Origin: Cloacimonetes bacterium UBA5835
GTDB taxonomy: Bacteria; Cloacimonadota; Cloacimonadia; Cloacimonadales; Cloacimonadaceae
Direction of reading: 5' to 3'
NCBI GenBank assembly: GCA_002432865.1
Contig: DJGX01000050.1
Coordinates: 318-37,769, forward strand
Length of the DNA stretch: 37,452 nt
In this document: positions 16,606 through 24,608 of the stretch, in pieces
How positions within the stretch are numbered: position 1 is the first letter of the stretch
Layout of the letters: each line of letters starts with the position of its first letter
Notes under the pieces: generated by a model
The model's database searches: none
The model's input: the letters and a program-made list of their open reading frames with translations, nothing else
Told to the model about the DNA's origin: nothing
Translations under genes and position numbers: made by a program

Positions 16606-17601
16606 CTAATATCTTGCCAGAACACTACCCCAAGTTAAACCCGCTCCGAAAGAAGTTAGCAATATTTTATCGCCGCGTCTTATTTTCTGTGCGCGAATTG
16701 CTTCATCAACAGCCAAAGGAATCGTTGCTGATGAAGTGTTCCCATATTTTTCTATATTCACAATTATCTTACTCATCGGGACCTTTAGCTTAGAAGCCAA
16801 GGCCTCAATAATTCTTAAATTTGCCTGATGGGGAATAATCCAATCAATATCAGCCACCTTAAGATCGTTGCGCGCCAAAATTTCAGTGCAAGCGGCATAC
16901 ATACATTTTATAGCACTTTTAAATATCCGATTTCCTTCCATATAAACAGTATGGAGATTTTGGTCTACTGTTTCATGGCTGGCAGGCATTCTTGAACCAC
17001 CAGCTTTTTGAATTAAATATTCACCCTGGCTACCATCTGCTTCAATTAAACTATCGATTATCAAAGATATTTCACTGGATTCGGCTCTACTGATAATAGC
17101 AGCACCAGCCGCATCACCAAATAGAACACAAGTATTACGATCTTTCCAATTAGTAATCTTTGTTAGAATCTCTACTCCAATCACCAGAATATTTTGCGCC
17201 GCACCATTTTCTACATACTGACGCGCTACATCTATTGCATATATAAAACCTGTGCAACCAGCAGAAATATCAAAGGCTGGAATATTCTTCAAACCCAATT
17301 TTTTCTGAATGACACAAGCAGTAGAAGGAAAAGGATGATCACCAGAAATGGTAGCAATAATAATATGATCAATATCCTTATATTTAACCGATGAACTTTC
17401 TATGGCTCTAACCGCAGCTTGATAAGCCAAATCACTGGCTGCTTCATTTTCAGAAGCTATATGACGTTCAAACATTCCTGTGCGGGTTCTGATCCATTCA
17501 TCACTGGTGTCCACGATTTTTTCCAAATCAAAATTATTAAGGATCTTAGCGGGGGTAAAACTACCGAAGGAAGAGAATTTAGCATTGTAAGTTTTAGACA
17601 T
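16606..17601 (-). CDS. fabH: 3-oxoacyl-ACP synthase III (KAS III)
   Basis: A 331-residue initiating condensing enzyme that joins an acyl-CoA primer to malonyl-ACP. The Cys-His-Asn triad is C116 (A-G-C-T-G-F), H258 (P-H-Q-A-N) and N288 (Y-G-N-T-S-S-A). W-I-R-T-R-T-G near residue 40 and the C-terminal F-G-A-G-L-T-W-G-S are canonical. AGAGG precedes the start. It is placed directly after plsX, with a 2-bp gap. Confidence 0.97.
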   Translation of the reverse strand: MSKTYNAKFSSFGSFTPAKILNNFDLEKIVDTSDEWIRTRTGMFERHIASENEAASDLAYQAAVRAIESSSVKYKDIDHIIIATISGDHPFPSTACVIQKKLGLKNIPAFDISAGCTGFIYAIDVARQYVENGAAQNILVIGVEILTKITNWKDRNTCVLFGDAAGAAIISRAESSEISLIIDSLIEADGSQGEYLIQKAGGSRMPASHETVDQNLHTVYMEGNRIFKSAIKCMYAACTEILARNDLKVADIDWIIPHQANLRIIEALASKLKVPMSKIIVNIEKYGNTSSATIPLAVDEAIRAQKIRRGDKILLTSFGAGLTWGSVLARY

Positions 17602-17603
17602 AA

Positions 17604-18599
17604 TTAAAACCTCTCAAAATAGGCCTTGGCATGTGTAACAAAGCCAGATTTAGCAATCCGATCGGCAAAACGGATAGCATTTTTTATTGCTTTTGCATTA
17701 CTGCGTCCATGAGCAACTACTGATATACCATTTAAACCAACAAGTAATGCTCCACCATATTCAGTATGGTCTAGTTTATTTTTTATGTAGGAATAGACAG
17801 GATAGGATAGCAAAGATCCAATTTTGGCGATCCAATCCTTATTAATCTCTTCCTTTAGTATTTCAAAAATGGAAAAACCTACACCTTCCACCGTCTTTAG
17901 AACAATATTACCTACAAATCCATCACATACAACTACATCTGTGATTCCGCGGATAATATCCTTACCTTCAATATTACCAGTAAAATTAAGCTCCTTATCC
18001 TGACTGAGCAATTTATATGCCTGCTTGGTTGTAGCATTGCCCTTCGCACTTTCTTCTCCTATATTCAAAAGCGAAATGCGGGGATTTTTTGTTTGAAAAA
18101 AATACTCAAAATACATACTACCCAGCTTGGCAAACTGTAATAAATTTTCTGCTGAACAATCTACATTGGCACCCATATCCAATAATATCTGATGCCCTTC
18201 CTGTGTAGGAAAAACAACTGCTATGGCAGGACGTTGAACATTTTTTATACACCTATAAATTAAAAGAGATGCAGCCATTACTGCACCTGTATTTCCTGCA
18301 CTGACAACAGCATCAGCAAGACCTTGTTTATGAAGTTCAATCGCTCTTACTAAAGATGAATCCTTTTTTGTCCGAATTGCAGCTGCTGCACTATCTTCCA
18401 TTTCTATTCTCTGACTGGCATTCACAACGCTTATCCTGTTCTGAGGATAAAAGAATTTACCCAATTCTTTATTGATTATTTGTTCATCTCCAACCAGGAT
18501 AACTTCATCGCAAATGTCCTCTTTGATAGCCAAAACAGCACCTTCTATTTCTGGATAGGGGGCATTATCTGTTCCAAAAGCATCAACAGCGATGCGCAC
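17604..18599 (-). CDS. plsX: phosphate acyltransferase PlsX
   Basis: Converts acyl-ACP to acyl-phosphate, linking fatty acid to phospholipid synthesis. I place the start at the GTG at 18599 (V-R-I-A-V-D-A-F-G-T-D-N-A-P), giving 331 residues that align with the usual M-R-I-A-x-D-A-x-G-x-D-x-A-P N terminus. A longer reading from 18644 would run back into rpmF. The ribosome-binding site AAAGGAG is inside the last codons of rpmF, and one base separates the rpmF stop from the GTG. It has S-A-G-N-T-G-A and the conserved L-D-M-G-A-N block. The usual second Gly of G-G-D-N is Thr here. Confidence 0.95.
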   Translation of the reverse strand: MRIAVDAFGTDNAPYPEIEGAVLAIKEDICDEVILVGDEQIINKELGKFFYPQNRISVVNASQRIEMEDSAAAAIRTKKDSSLVRAIELHKQGLADAVVSAGNTGAVMAASLLIYRCIKNVQRPAIAVVFPTQEGHQILLDMGANVDCSAENLLQFAKLGSMYFEYFFQTKNPRISLLNIGEESAKGNATTKQAYKLLSQDKELNFTGNIEGKDIIRGITDVVVCDGFVGNIVLKTVEGVGFSIFEILKEEINKDWIAKIGSLLSYPVYSYIKNKLDHTEYGGALLVGLNGISVVAHGRSNAKAIKNAIRFADRIAKSGFVTHAKAYFERF

Positions 18600-18600
18600 T

Positions 18601-18780
18601 TTACTCCTTTTCTGCCAATATCTTCTTGCCGTTATAGGTGCCACATTTTTCGCAAATATGATGCGGACGAACAGGTTCAGCGCATTTTTTGCAAGTACTA
18701 AAAGCCGGAATAGTTAAAGCCCTATGTGCTCTGCGTTTATCTCTACGCATTTTGGAAGTTCTTCTTTTGGGAACGGCCAT
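18601..18780 (-). CDS. rpmF: 50S ribosomal protein L32, zinc form
   Basis: A 59-residue protein opening with M-A-V-P-K-R-R-T-S, the L32 signature. C-K-K-C (30-33) and C-E-K-C (43-46) are the four zinc ligands of the C+ form. It ends in ...I-L-A-E-K-E. AAGGAG precedes the ATG. It heads the fab operon, as in many bacteria (rpmF-plsX-fabH), but the DUF177/yceD gene that often precedes rpmF is absent. Confidence 0.96.
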   Translation of the reverse strand: MAVPKRRTSKMRRDKRRAHRALTIPAFSTCKKCAEPVRPHHICEKCGTYNGKKILAEKE

Positions 18781-18898
18781 TATTATTCTCCTTAAGCTAA
18801 TTTCTTATAAGCATTACACAAGCGATAACATAAGATCAGAAGTTAACGATTTCCCCTATAAGTTAATTATGCGCTTGAGCTTTATATAAATTTAGAGG

Positions 18899-18927
18899 AT
18901 AAACTTTGAGAGGACTGATTTTGTCAA
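18899..18927 (-). promoter_or_regulatory. candidate promoter for the rpmF-fab operon
   Basis: On the minus strand TTGACA (18922-18927) is followed after 17 bp by GTTTAT (18899-18904), a weak -10. It is about 120 bp upstream of the rpmF start in the divergent control region. Confidence 0.35.
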
Positions 18928-19045
18928 CCAAAATATATGAGCAGCGGTTTATTCCTTTGTGCAAAAAGCAGATAGAGAGCTAATTAAGATAACTAAAACG
19001 ATATCAAAAAGATAAACTGGAAGGGCTATTATTATGATCGAGCAT

Positions 19046-19075
19046 TTTCAGTTCTGCAAAAAAATAATATACAAT
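19046..19075 (+). promoter_or_regulatory. candidate promoter for the S10 operon
   Basis: A good -10 TACAAT (19070-19075) has a moderate -35 TTTCAG (19046-19051) at 18-bp spacing. Transcription would begin near 19082, leaving a leader of about 140 nt before the first gene. Confidence 0.35.
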
Positions 19076-19124
19076 AACTTACAGCTCTCCAGCACTTCTT
19101 CCCTAAATAGCTATCGGGGAATTG

Positions 19125-19175
19125 TGGTGCAACTGATTAGCAAAATCCCAGAGTTATCCCTTGGTAGCTGCACCA
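19125..19175 (+). promoter_or_regulatory. leader stem-loop ahead of the S10 operon
   Basis: TGGTGCA (19125-19131) pairs with TGCACCA (19169-19175). After one A-C mismatch the stem gains two more pairs (CT/AG). The loop is about 31 nt. It ends about 33 nt before the ribosome-binding site of the first gene. Ribosomal-protein operons are commonly autoregulated through such leaders, but no known S10/L4 leader fold is recognised here. Confidence 0.5.
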
Positions 19176-19224
19176 TATATAATTAAGGAAGGAGTAAAAA
19201 AAATATAGTGGTAAGGGAGAATAA

Positions 19225-19674
19225 ATGGCTAGGCAGCGCACCTTGGTTAATTTGGTATCTAAGTCTAAAGTTCATAAAAAAGAAGTTCCACATTTCTGCT
19301 TTAACGCAATGATGAAAGGAAGCAAAAAGGATATGCTAGTGCTATATGAACAGTTATCTTTGGGAAAAGACAAAAAAAGATTTGACAGTTTAGCCATTAT
19401 GAAATTTGGTGATTCAAATTATAGATTACGTCCTAAGCGTAAAGCACAAGTCCCATATTTCGCAGGGGCTTATAGTTCTTTAGGAGGAACAATGGTATCC
19501 ATTAATTGTGGTACTCGCGATGAGTATCGCTGTGGAAAAGGTATTATCCCTATCCACTTTTTAAACAAAACTAACCGCAGTTTGATTTCCTGCACAGATA
19601 GCGGAGCTACATCTAAAATTCGCTATAAAAAACAGGAGCATATTGCTTTATACTTTGGAGGTTCCAGTGAGTAA
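19225..19674 (+). CDS. unrecognised basic protein leading the S10 operon
   Basis: A 149-residue protein I do not recognise. It is strongly basic (about 28 Lys/Arg against 11 Asp/Glu by my count), with cysteines at 25, 95, 103 and 123, no signal peptide and no membrane helix. The basic clusters are near the N terminus (K13-K19) and at R67-K73. AAGGGAG lies 6 nt before the ATG, and the reading frame runs right to rpsJ: the stop overlaps the rpsJ GTG by 8 bp, so the two are translationally coupled. Charge and position suggest an RNA- or ribosome-associated protein. Family and function are unknown, and it may be lineage-specific. Confidence 0.75.
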   Translation: MARQRTLVNLVSKSKVHKKEVPHFCFNAMMKGSKKDMLVLYEQLSLGKDKKRFDSLAIMKFGDSNYRLRPKRKAQVPYFAGAYSSLGGTMVSINCGTRDEYRCGKGIIPIHFLNKTNRSLISCTDSGATSKIRYKKQEHIALYFGGSSE

Positions 19675-19993
19675 ACACGATAATCGTATTCGTATAAAGT
19701 TGAAAGCATACGACCATCGTCTATTGGATAAGTCCGTTGCTGAAATCGTGAAATCTACTCGAAATACGGGAGCCAAAGTTGTCGGTCCAATTCCGTTACC
19801 TACTGATCGGACAATTTATTCGGTTTTACGTAGTCCTCATTCTGACAAGAAAAGTCAGGATCAGTTTCAGATGCTGGTTCACAAGCGTTTAATTGATATT
19901 GTGAATCCTACACAGCAAACCACTAATGCTCTCAAGAAACTTAGTTTGCCTGCTGGCGTGCATGTAGAAATCAAAGCTAACACGAGGAGCTAA
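19667..19993 (+). CDS. rpsJ: 30S ribosomal protein S10
   Basis: A 108-residue protein from the GTG at 19667 (V-S-K-H-D-N-R-I-R-I-K-L-K-A-Y-D-H). GGAGG lies 5 nt upstream, inside the preceding gene. An upstream ATG at 19643 would add eight non-homologous residues and lacks this site. The K-V-V-G-P-I-P-L-P-T loop and the C-terminal P-A-G-V-H-V-E-I-K are family hallmarks. S10 also serves as the NusE antitermination factor. Confidence 0.96.
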   Translation: MSKHDNRIRIKLKAYDHRLLDKSVAEIVKSTRNTGAKVVGPIPLPTDRTIYSVLRSPHSDKKSQDQFQMLVHKRLIDIVNPTQQTTNALKKLSLPAGVHVEIKANTRS

Positions 19994-19996
19994 GTT

Positions 19997-20629
19997 ATGA
20001 TAGGATTAATTGGGAAAAAAATAGGTATGACACAGGTCTTTGACAGCGATGGTAAAGTAGTTCCAGTTACAGTTATTAAGGCCGGTCCCTGTAAGGTTAT
20101 TTGCAAAAGGACAGAAGCTGAAAATGGTTATGAAGCGCTGCAGCTTGGGTTTGAAGAAATTCCTGAGCGCAAAGTTTCTAAGCCGATGCAAGGTCATTTT
20201 AAAAAATACAACTGTTCTTATTACCGTTATGTGCGTGAATTTCGTCCAACTCATGGTCAGAATATAGATAGCGTACAAATTGGCGATGAATTGAAGGCAG
20301 ATATTTTTGGTGAAAAGGACTCTATTTCCGTTTCTGCAAATTCTAAGGGACGTGGATTTACCGGAGTGATGAAGCGCCATAATTTTGGAGGATTCATTTC
20401 TTCGCATGGAACGCATGAAACATTTCGTGGTCCTGGTTCAATAGGTCAATGCGCTCAACCTTCCCGTGTTTTTAAAGGGATTAAAATGGCCGGGCATCAT
20501 GGAAATTCAAAAGTGACTGTTCGCCATTTAACTGTTGTAAAAGTAGATCCTGAGAATAATCTAATTATGGTTAAGGGTGCCGTTCCTGGTCATCGTAATT
20601 CATTAGTAACCATTCATAAGGAACAATAG
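19997..20629 (+). CDS. rplC: 50S ribosomal protein L3
   Basis: A 210-residue large-subunit assembly initiator. It opens with G-L-I-G-K-K-I-G-M-T-Q and carries S-K-G-R-G-F-T-G-V and the P-G-S-I-G-Q...R-V-F-K-G-x-K-M-A-G-H-H-G loop that reaches towards the peptidyl transferase centre. The start is 3 bp after the rpsJ stop, with GAGG in the rpsJ end. Confidence 0.97.
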   Translation: MIGLIGKKIGMTQVFDSDGKVVPVTVIKAGPCKVICKRTEAENGYEALQLGFEEIPERKVSKPMQGHFKKYNCSYYRYVREFRPTHGQNIDSVQIGDELKADIFGEKDSISVSANSKGRGFTGVMKRHNFGGFISSHGTHETFRGPGSIGQCAQPSRVFKGIKMAGHHGNSKVTVRHLTVVKVDPENNLIMVKGAVPGHRNSLVTIHKEQ

Positions 20630-20640
20630 GCGGTAATGTG

Positions 20641-21276
20641 ATGATAACAGCTAAAAGATATAATATGCAAGGTGACTTACTTGGCGAGGTTAATCTTCCA
20701 GATAACATATTTAATGTAGATGTAAATTCGCCCAAGGTTCTACTGAATGAAGTAGTAACAATGTACCTTGCTAATCAACGTCAAGGTACAGTACAAAAGA
20801 AAAACAGAAGTATGACTGCAGGTAGCACGCGTAAACTTTTTAGACAAAAAGGAACGGGTAATGCGCGAATGGGTGCTCGTAGGAGTCCTGTAAGGGTTCA
20901 TGGTGGAAAAGCTTTTGCTATATACCCCAAGGATTGGTATCGCAAAATTCCGCGCACCAAAAAGCGTCTTGCTTTAAAAGTGGCATTAAGTGACCGTGCT
21001 CGCGAAGGCAGAATAATGATTGTAGAAAAATTAAGTTTTGAAAAGCCCAGTGCTAAGCGTGCTTTGGAGTTTATGAATAAAATAGCTCCTGAAAAAGGAT
21101 ATAAACTTGTGATAACGGACGGTCATCATATTCCTACGGTAAAGAGCTTTAGTAATCTACCGGATGTTTTAACAGATCGCGCTGATAGCATTCACGCTTA
21201 CGAAGTGCTCAAAAGTAGCTATATAATTATGACTGACGACGCCCTGAAAAAAGTGGAGGAGGTATTCAGCCAATGA
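20641..21276 (+). CDS. rplD: 50S ribosomal protein L4
   Basis: About 211 residues. It has the exit-tunnel loop with T-A-G-S-T-R-K-L-F-R-Q-K-G-T-G-N-A-R-M-G and the P-x-D-W-Y-R-K-I-P-x-x-x-R region. I favour the ATG at 20641 (7 nt after AGGCGG) over the GTG at 20638. In E. coli L4 represses the S10 operon; whether that applies here is unknown. The stop overlaps rplW as ATGA. Confidence 0.95.
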   Translation: MITAKRYNMQGDLLGEVNLPDNIFNVDVNSPKVLLNEVVTMYLANQRQGTVQKKNRSMTAGSTRKLFRQKGTGNARMGARRSPVRVHGGKAFAIYPKDWYRKIPRTKKRLALKVALSDRAREGRIMIVEKLSFEKPSAKRALEFMNKIAPEKGYKLVITDGHHIPTVKSFSNLPDVLTDRADSIHAYEVLKSSYIIMTDDALKKVEEVFSQ

Positions 21277-21560
21277 TACACCCACGCAATATCATAATCA
21301 GCCCCATAATCACTGAAAAGAGCAGTAATCAGGTTCAAAAACAGAATACTTACAGCTTCAAAGTAAGTGGTAATGCAAATAAAATCGAAATCAAGAAAGC
21401 GATCGAACGCATTTTTGATGTTAAAGTTCTATCGGTTAATACAATATGCTATCAGGGAAAGCCCAAAAGCTTAGGTAAGTATAATGGCAAGCGTCCTGAT
21501 TGGAAAAAGGCAATAGTAACCCTCCGTCAAGGTGATAAAATTGCCGATTTTGAGGTTTAA
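21273..21560 (+). CDS. rplW: 50S ribosomal protein L23
   Basis: A 95-residue tunnel-exit protein that docks SRP and trigger factor. It has I-I-S-P-I-I-T-E-K-S near the start and the G-K-x-x-x-x-x-x-R-P-D-W-K-K-A family block. It overlaps rplD by 4 bp, with GGAGGT upstream inside rplD. Confidence 0.95.
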   Translation: MIHPRNIIISPIITEKSSNQVQKQNTYSFKVSGNANKIEIKKAIERIFDVKVLSVNTICYQGKPKSLGKYNGKRPDWKKAIVTLRQGDKIADFEV

Positions 21561-21571
21561 AGAGGTATAAA

Positions 21572-22402
21572 ATGGGAATTAAGAAATATAGACCTACTAC
21601 TTCCACTCTCCGTTTTCGCACTGGCTATACCTTTGAAGAAATAACTACAGACAAACCGGAAAAGTCATTATTAAAATCGAAGCCCAAAACTGGTGGCAGA
21701 AATAACTCCGGTAGAATAACCTGTAGACATATGGGTGGTGGTCATAGACACCATTATCGGATAATTGATTTTAAACGCGATAAAATTGGAATTCCAGCAA
21801 AAGTAGCTTCCATTGAATATGACCCTAACCGTACAGCGCGTATAGCTTTGCTTCATTATGTTGATGGAGAAAAAAGATATATTCTCGCCCCTGAAGGTTT
21901 GGAAGTTGGGGCAAAAGTGATGAGCGGCCCTGATGCTGAAATTACTGTTGGCAATGCTATCCCCTTAGAAAGAATACCATTGGGTAGCGTTGTTCACAAC
22001 ATTGAACTAAAAAGAGGTAAGGGTGGGCAGATTGCTCGTAGCGCAGGAACCTATGCACAGGTTGTAGCTAAAGATGGTGATTATGTCCATGTTAAAATGC
22101 CTTCTAATGATGTTCATTTAATTCGTAAGGAATGCCTTGCCACAATTGGAAGCGTAAGCAATCCAGATCATTCTTTAATCAAGATAGGAAAAGCTGGTCG
22201 TAAACGCTGGATGGGAATTCGTCCCTCGGTTCGAGGTGTTGCAATGAATCCTGTTGATCATCCTATGGGTGGAGGAGAAGGAAAGACCTCCGGCGGTGGA
22301 CATCCTGTTTCTCCTTGGGGAAAACCTGCCAAAGGTGGCAAAACAAGAAAGACCCGCAAATATAGCGATAAGTATATCGTGAAAGCGGTTAAAAAGAGAT
22401 AG
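21572..22402 (+). CDS. rplB: 50S ribosomal protein L2
   Basis: A 276-residue core protein needed for subunit joining and peptidyl transfer. It opens with M-G-I-K-K-Y-R-P-T-T and has the RNA-binding G-R-N-N-S-G-R-I-T-C-R-H-x-G-G-G-H-R region. The conserved G-G-G-E-G-K...G-G-H-P-V-S-P-W-G block contains the essential His. Length is normal. Confidence 0.98.
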   Translation: MGIKKYRPTTSTLRFRTGYTFEEITTDKPEKSLLKSKPKTGGRNNSGRITCRHMGGGHRHHYRIIDFKRDKIGIPAKVASIEYDPNRTARIALLHYVDGEKRYILAPEGLEVGAKVMSGPDAEITVGNAIPLERIPLGSVVHNIELKRGKGGQIARSAGTYAQVVAKDGDYVHVKMPSNDVHLIRKECLATIGSVSNPDHSLIKIGKAGRKRWMGIRPSVRGVAMNPVDHPMGGGEGKTSGGGHPVSPWGKPAKGGKTRKTRKYSDKYIVKAVKKR

Positions 22403-22419
22403 TGTGAGGATTATAGAAA

Positions 22420-22698
22420 ATGGCTCGTTCAATTAAAAAAGGCCCCTTTATTGATGCTCATCTGCTGAAGAAAGTGGAAGTGCTGAATGCTGAAGGAAAG
22501 AAAAGTGTAATTAAAACTTGGTCTCGCCGTTCAACAATTACTCCTCTGTTTATTGGTCATACTTTTAGTGTGCATAACGGGCATAAATTTGTTCCCGTTT
22601 ACATAACCGAAAATATGGTAGGTCATAAATTAGGTGAATTTTCCCCTACCCGCACCTACCGTGGCCATAAAGAGAAGAAGAAAAAAGTGACGAGATAG
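22420..22698 (+). CDS. rpsS: 30S ribosomal protein S19
   Basis: A 92-residue small-subunit head protein that pairs with S13 near the A site. M-A-R-S-I-K-K-G-P-F-I-D opens it, and V-G-H-K-L-G-E-F-S-P-T-R-T-Y-R-G-H closes the core. Length is standard. Its position between rplB and rplV is canonical. Confidence 0.97.
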   Translation: MARSIKKGPFIDAHLLKKVEVLNAEGKKSVIKTWSRRSTITPLFIGHTFSVHNGHKFVPVYITENMVGHKLGEFSPTRTYRGHKEKKKKVTR

Positions 22699-22707
22699 GA
22701 GAGAAAA

Positions 22708-23046
22708 ATGGAAGCAACAGCAACCCTTCGTTATGCACGCGGCTCAGCTCGTAAGGCTCGTTTAGTTTTGGATACAATTCGCTATAAAAAAGTAACCGAA
22801 GCACAGAATATATTGCGTTTTTCTAATCGCAGAGCTGCTGCAACTATAAATAAATTATTGGCTTCCGCCATTGCTAATGCCCAAAATAAGGATCCTAAAG
22901 TTAATCTGGATCAGTTGTATGTAACATTAGCAATAGCTGATGAGGGTCCTCAAATGAAACGCTATATGCCCCGTGCTCAGGGTAGAGCTTTTATGATCAG
23001 GAAACAGACCTGTCATATCTCCCTGGAAATACAGACCATAGAATAA
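22708..23046 (+). CDS. rplV: 50S ribosomal protein L22
   Basis: A 112-residue protein with the long beta-hairpin that lines the exit tunnel (G-P-Q-M-K-R-Y-M-P-R-A-Q-G-R-A near 80-95). S-A-R-K-A-R-L-V at residues 13-20 is conserved. GGAG precedes the ATG. Confidence 0.96.
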   Translation: MEATATLRYARGSARKARLVLDTIRYKKVTEAQNILRFSNRRAAATINKLLASAIANAQNKDPKVNLDQLYVTLAIADEGPQMKRYMPRAQGRAFMIRKQTCHISLEIQTIE

Positions 23047-23059
23047 TAGGAGGAAGACC

Positions 23060-23707
23060 TTGGGACAAAAGATACATCCCGTTCTTTACCGTATCGGTGT
23101 TAATAAAGATACTGATTCCATCTGGTTTGCAGAAGGAAGTTCGTATGTGGATTTTCTCCAGGAAGATATTAAGCTTCGGAATTATATCCAAAAACGCCTT
23201 AGCGATAAGATGGTTTCAAAAGTTCAAATAGCTCGTAAAACAAATTCCATAGTTATTGATATTCACACTGCCCGTCCTGGTGTTGTGATTGGCAAGAAAG
23301 GTGAGGATATCGAAAAATTAAGAACAGAATTGAATGTTTTAATAAACAAAAATCGCAGCAATCCGCTTAGTGTGTCTATAAATGTTGTACCGGTGGAAAA
23401 GATGTGGCTGGAAGCCCATTTGGCAGCTCAAGAAATAGCGCGTCAATTAGAAGAACGCGTATCCTTCCGTCGGGCAATGAAAATGGCTATCCGCTATGTT
23501 ATGAAAGAAGGCGCTCAAGGCGTTAAAGTTCAAGTTTCTGGCCGTTTAGGTGGAGCGGAAATAGCGCGTACAGAAAGATATAAACAAGGCAGAACCCCTC
23601 TTCATACTTTGCGTGCTGATATAGATTATGCCAATGTAGTGGCTAATACTACTTATGGTGTTATCGGTATCAAAGTATGGATATACAAGGGTGATATACT
23701 TAATTAA
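23060..23707 (+). CDS. rpsC: 30S ribosomal protein S3
   Basis: 215 residues from a TTG start (M-G-Q-K-I-H-P), with AGGAGG about 9 nt upstream. The KH RNA-binding motif I-G-K-K-G is at 77-81, followed by the S3 C-terminal domain (G-R-L-G-G-A-E-I-A-R-T-E). It forms part of the mRNA entry site and helicase. It is somewhat shorter than E. coli S3 because the C-terminal tail is trimmed. Confidence 0.96.
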   Translation: MGQKIHPVLYRIGVNKDTDSIWFAEGSSYVDFLQEDIKLRNYIQKRLSDKMVSKVQIARKTNSIVIDIHTARPGVVIGKKGEDIEKLRTELNVLINKNRSNPLSVSINVVPVEKMWLEAHLAAQEIARQLEERVSFRRAMKMAIRYVMKEGAQGVKVQVSGRLGGAEIARTERYKQGRTPLHTLRADIDYANVVANTTYGVIGIKVWIYKGDILN

Positions 23708-23719
23708 AGGAGATAAGCA

Positions 23720-24139
23720 ATGTTAGCCCCCAAAAAAGTAAAACATCGTAAGATGATGAAGGGAAGAAGGAAAGGTCTATCTTGGACTGGATGCAATGTC
23801 TCCTTTGGCGATTATGGACTAATAGCTCTTGAGGATTCATTCATTTCTAGCCGTCAAATCGAAGCTGCTCGTATAGCTATTACTCGCCATATGAAACGTG
23901 TAGGTAAGGTTTGGATTAGAATATTTCCCGATAAACCAATAACCCAAAAACCGGCTGAAACCCGTATGGGAAAAGGCAAAGGTGCCCCTGAATATTGGGT
24001 AGCTGTAGTTCGTCCGGGCAGAGTTCTTTTTGAAATCGAAGGTGTGGATGCAAAAGTTGCCAAAGAAGCATTACGTTTAGCAGCGCATAAACTGCCGATC
24101 AAAACTCGCTTTATCACACGCGAAGGAGTGGAATTATGA
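23720..24139 (+). CDS. rplP: 50S ribosomal protein L16
   Basis: A 139-residue protein at the A-site side of the large subunit. It has M-L-A-P-K-K-V-K-H-R-K at the N terminus, the R-M-G-K-G-K-G-A-P-E-Y-W-V-A-V-V loop and the R-V-L-F-E-I-x-G-V strand. AAGGAG precedes the start, and it overlaps rpmC by 4 bp. Confidence 0.97.
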   Translation: MLAPKKVKHRKMMKGRRKGLSWTGCNVSFGDYGLIALEDSFISSRQIEAARIAITRHMKRVGKVWIRIFPDKPITQKPAETRMGKGKGAPEYWVAVVRPGRVLFEIEGVDAKVAKEALRLAAHKLPIKTRFITREGVEL

Positions 24140-24330
24140 AAGCAGACGAACTGCGTGACTTAAGTATTGATGAATTACAGGTAAAGCTGGAAGAACTTCG
24201 TATCGAGCTATTTAACCTTCGCTTTCAAAAGGCAAAAAATCTGCTCGACCGTCCTGACCGTATTAGAAATGTCCGTCATAGTATAGCCAGGATTTACACT
24301 ATTATGAAAGAAAAAGAGAAAAAGGACTGA
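24136..24330 (+). CDS. rpmC: 50S ribosomal protein L29
   Basis: A 64-residue two-helix protein at the tunnel exit. It has L-R-D-L-S-I-D-E-L then E-L-R-I-E-L-F-N-L-R-F-Q-K-A, and R-I-R-N-V-R-H-S-I-A-R-I near the end. It starts inside the end of rplP (ATGA). Confidence 0.95.
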   Translation: MKADELRDLSIDELQVKLEELRIELFNLRFQKAKNLLDRPDRIRNVRHSIARIYTIMKEKEKKD

Positions 24331-24338
24331 GGTGCTAA

Positions 24339-24593
24339 GTGGCAACAACACATAAAATGATTAAACAAGGAATTGTCGTTAGCGATAAAAACGATAAAAC
24401 CATTGTAGTGCGTGTAGAGCGTCAATTCATTCATCCACTGTATAAAAAGACCGTCCGGCGCCATAAGAAATTTATGGCTCACGATGCAAATAATGCAGCT
24501 CATATAGGTGATGTAGTTCAGATTGTGGAATCCCGTCCTCTGAGCGCAAGAAAACGTTGGGCTCTTCATAAAATCGTGGAAAGAAGTAAATAA
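24339..24593 (+). CDS. rpsQ: 30S ribosomal protein S17
   Basis: 84 residues from a GTG start. OB-fold small-subunit protein with G-I-V-V-S-D-K-N-D-K-T-I-V-V-R-V and the S-R-P-L-S-A-R-K-R-W block. GAGG-like sequence lies in the 8-bp gap after rpmC. Confidence 0.95.
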   Translation: MATTHKMIKQGIVVSDKNDKTIVVRVERQFIHPLYKKTVRRHKKFMAHDANNAAHIGDVVQIVESRPLSARKRWALHKIVERSK

Positions 24594-24608
24594 AGAGGAT
24601 ATTTTAAA

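Larger units (their letters stand above)
18781..19224. other. 444-bp divergent control region of the fab and S10 operons
   Basis: This separates rpmF (minus) from the first S10-operon gene (plus). It holds a candidate promoter for each direction and a leader hairpin at 19125-19175. No coding frame with a ribosome-binding site is visible inside it, and the composition is strongly A/T. Confidence 0.6.
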
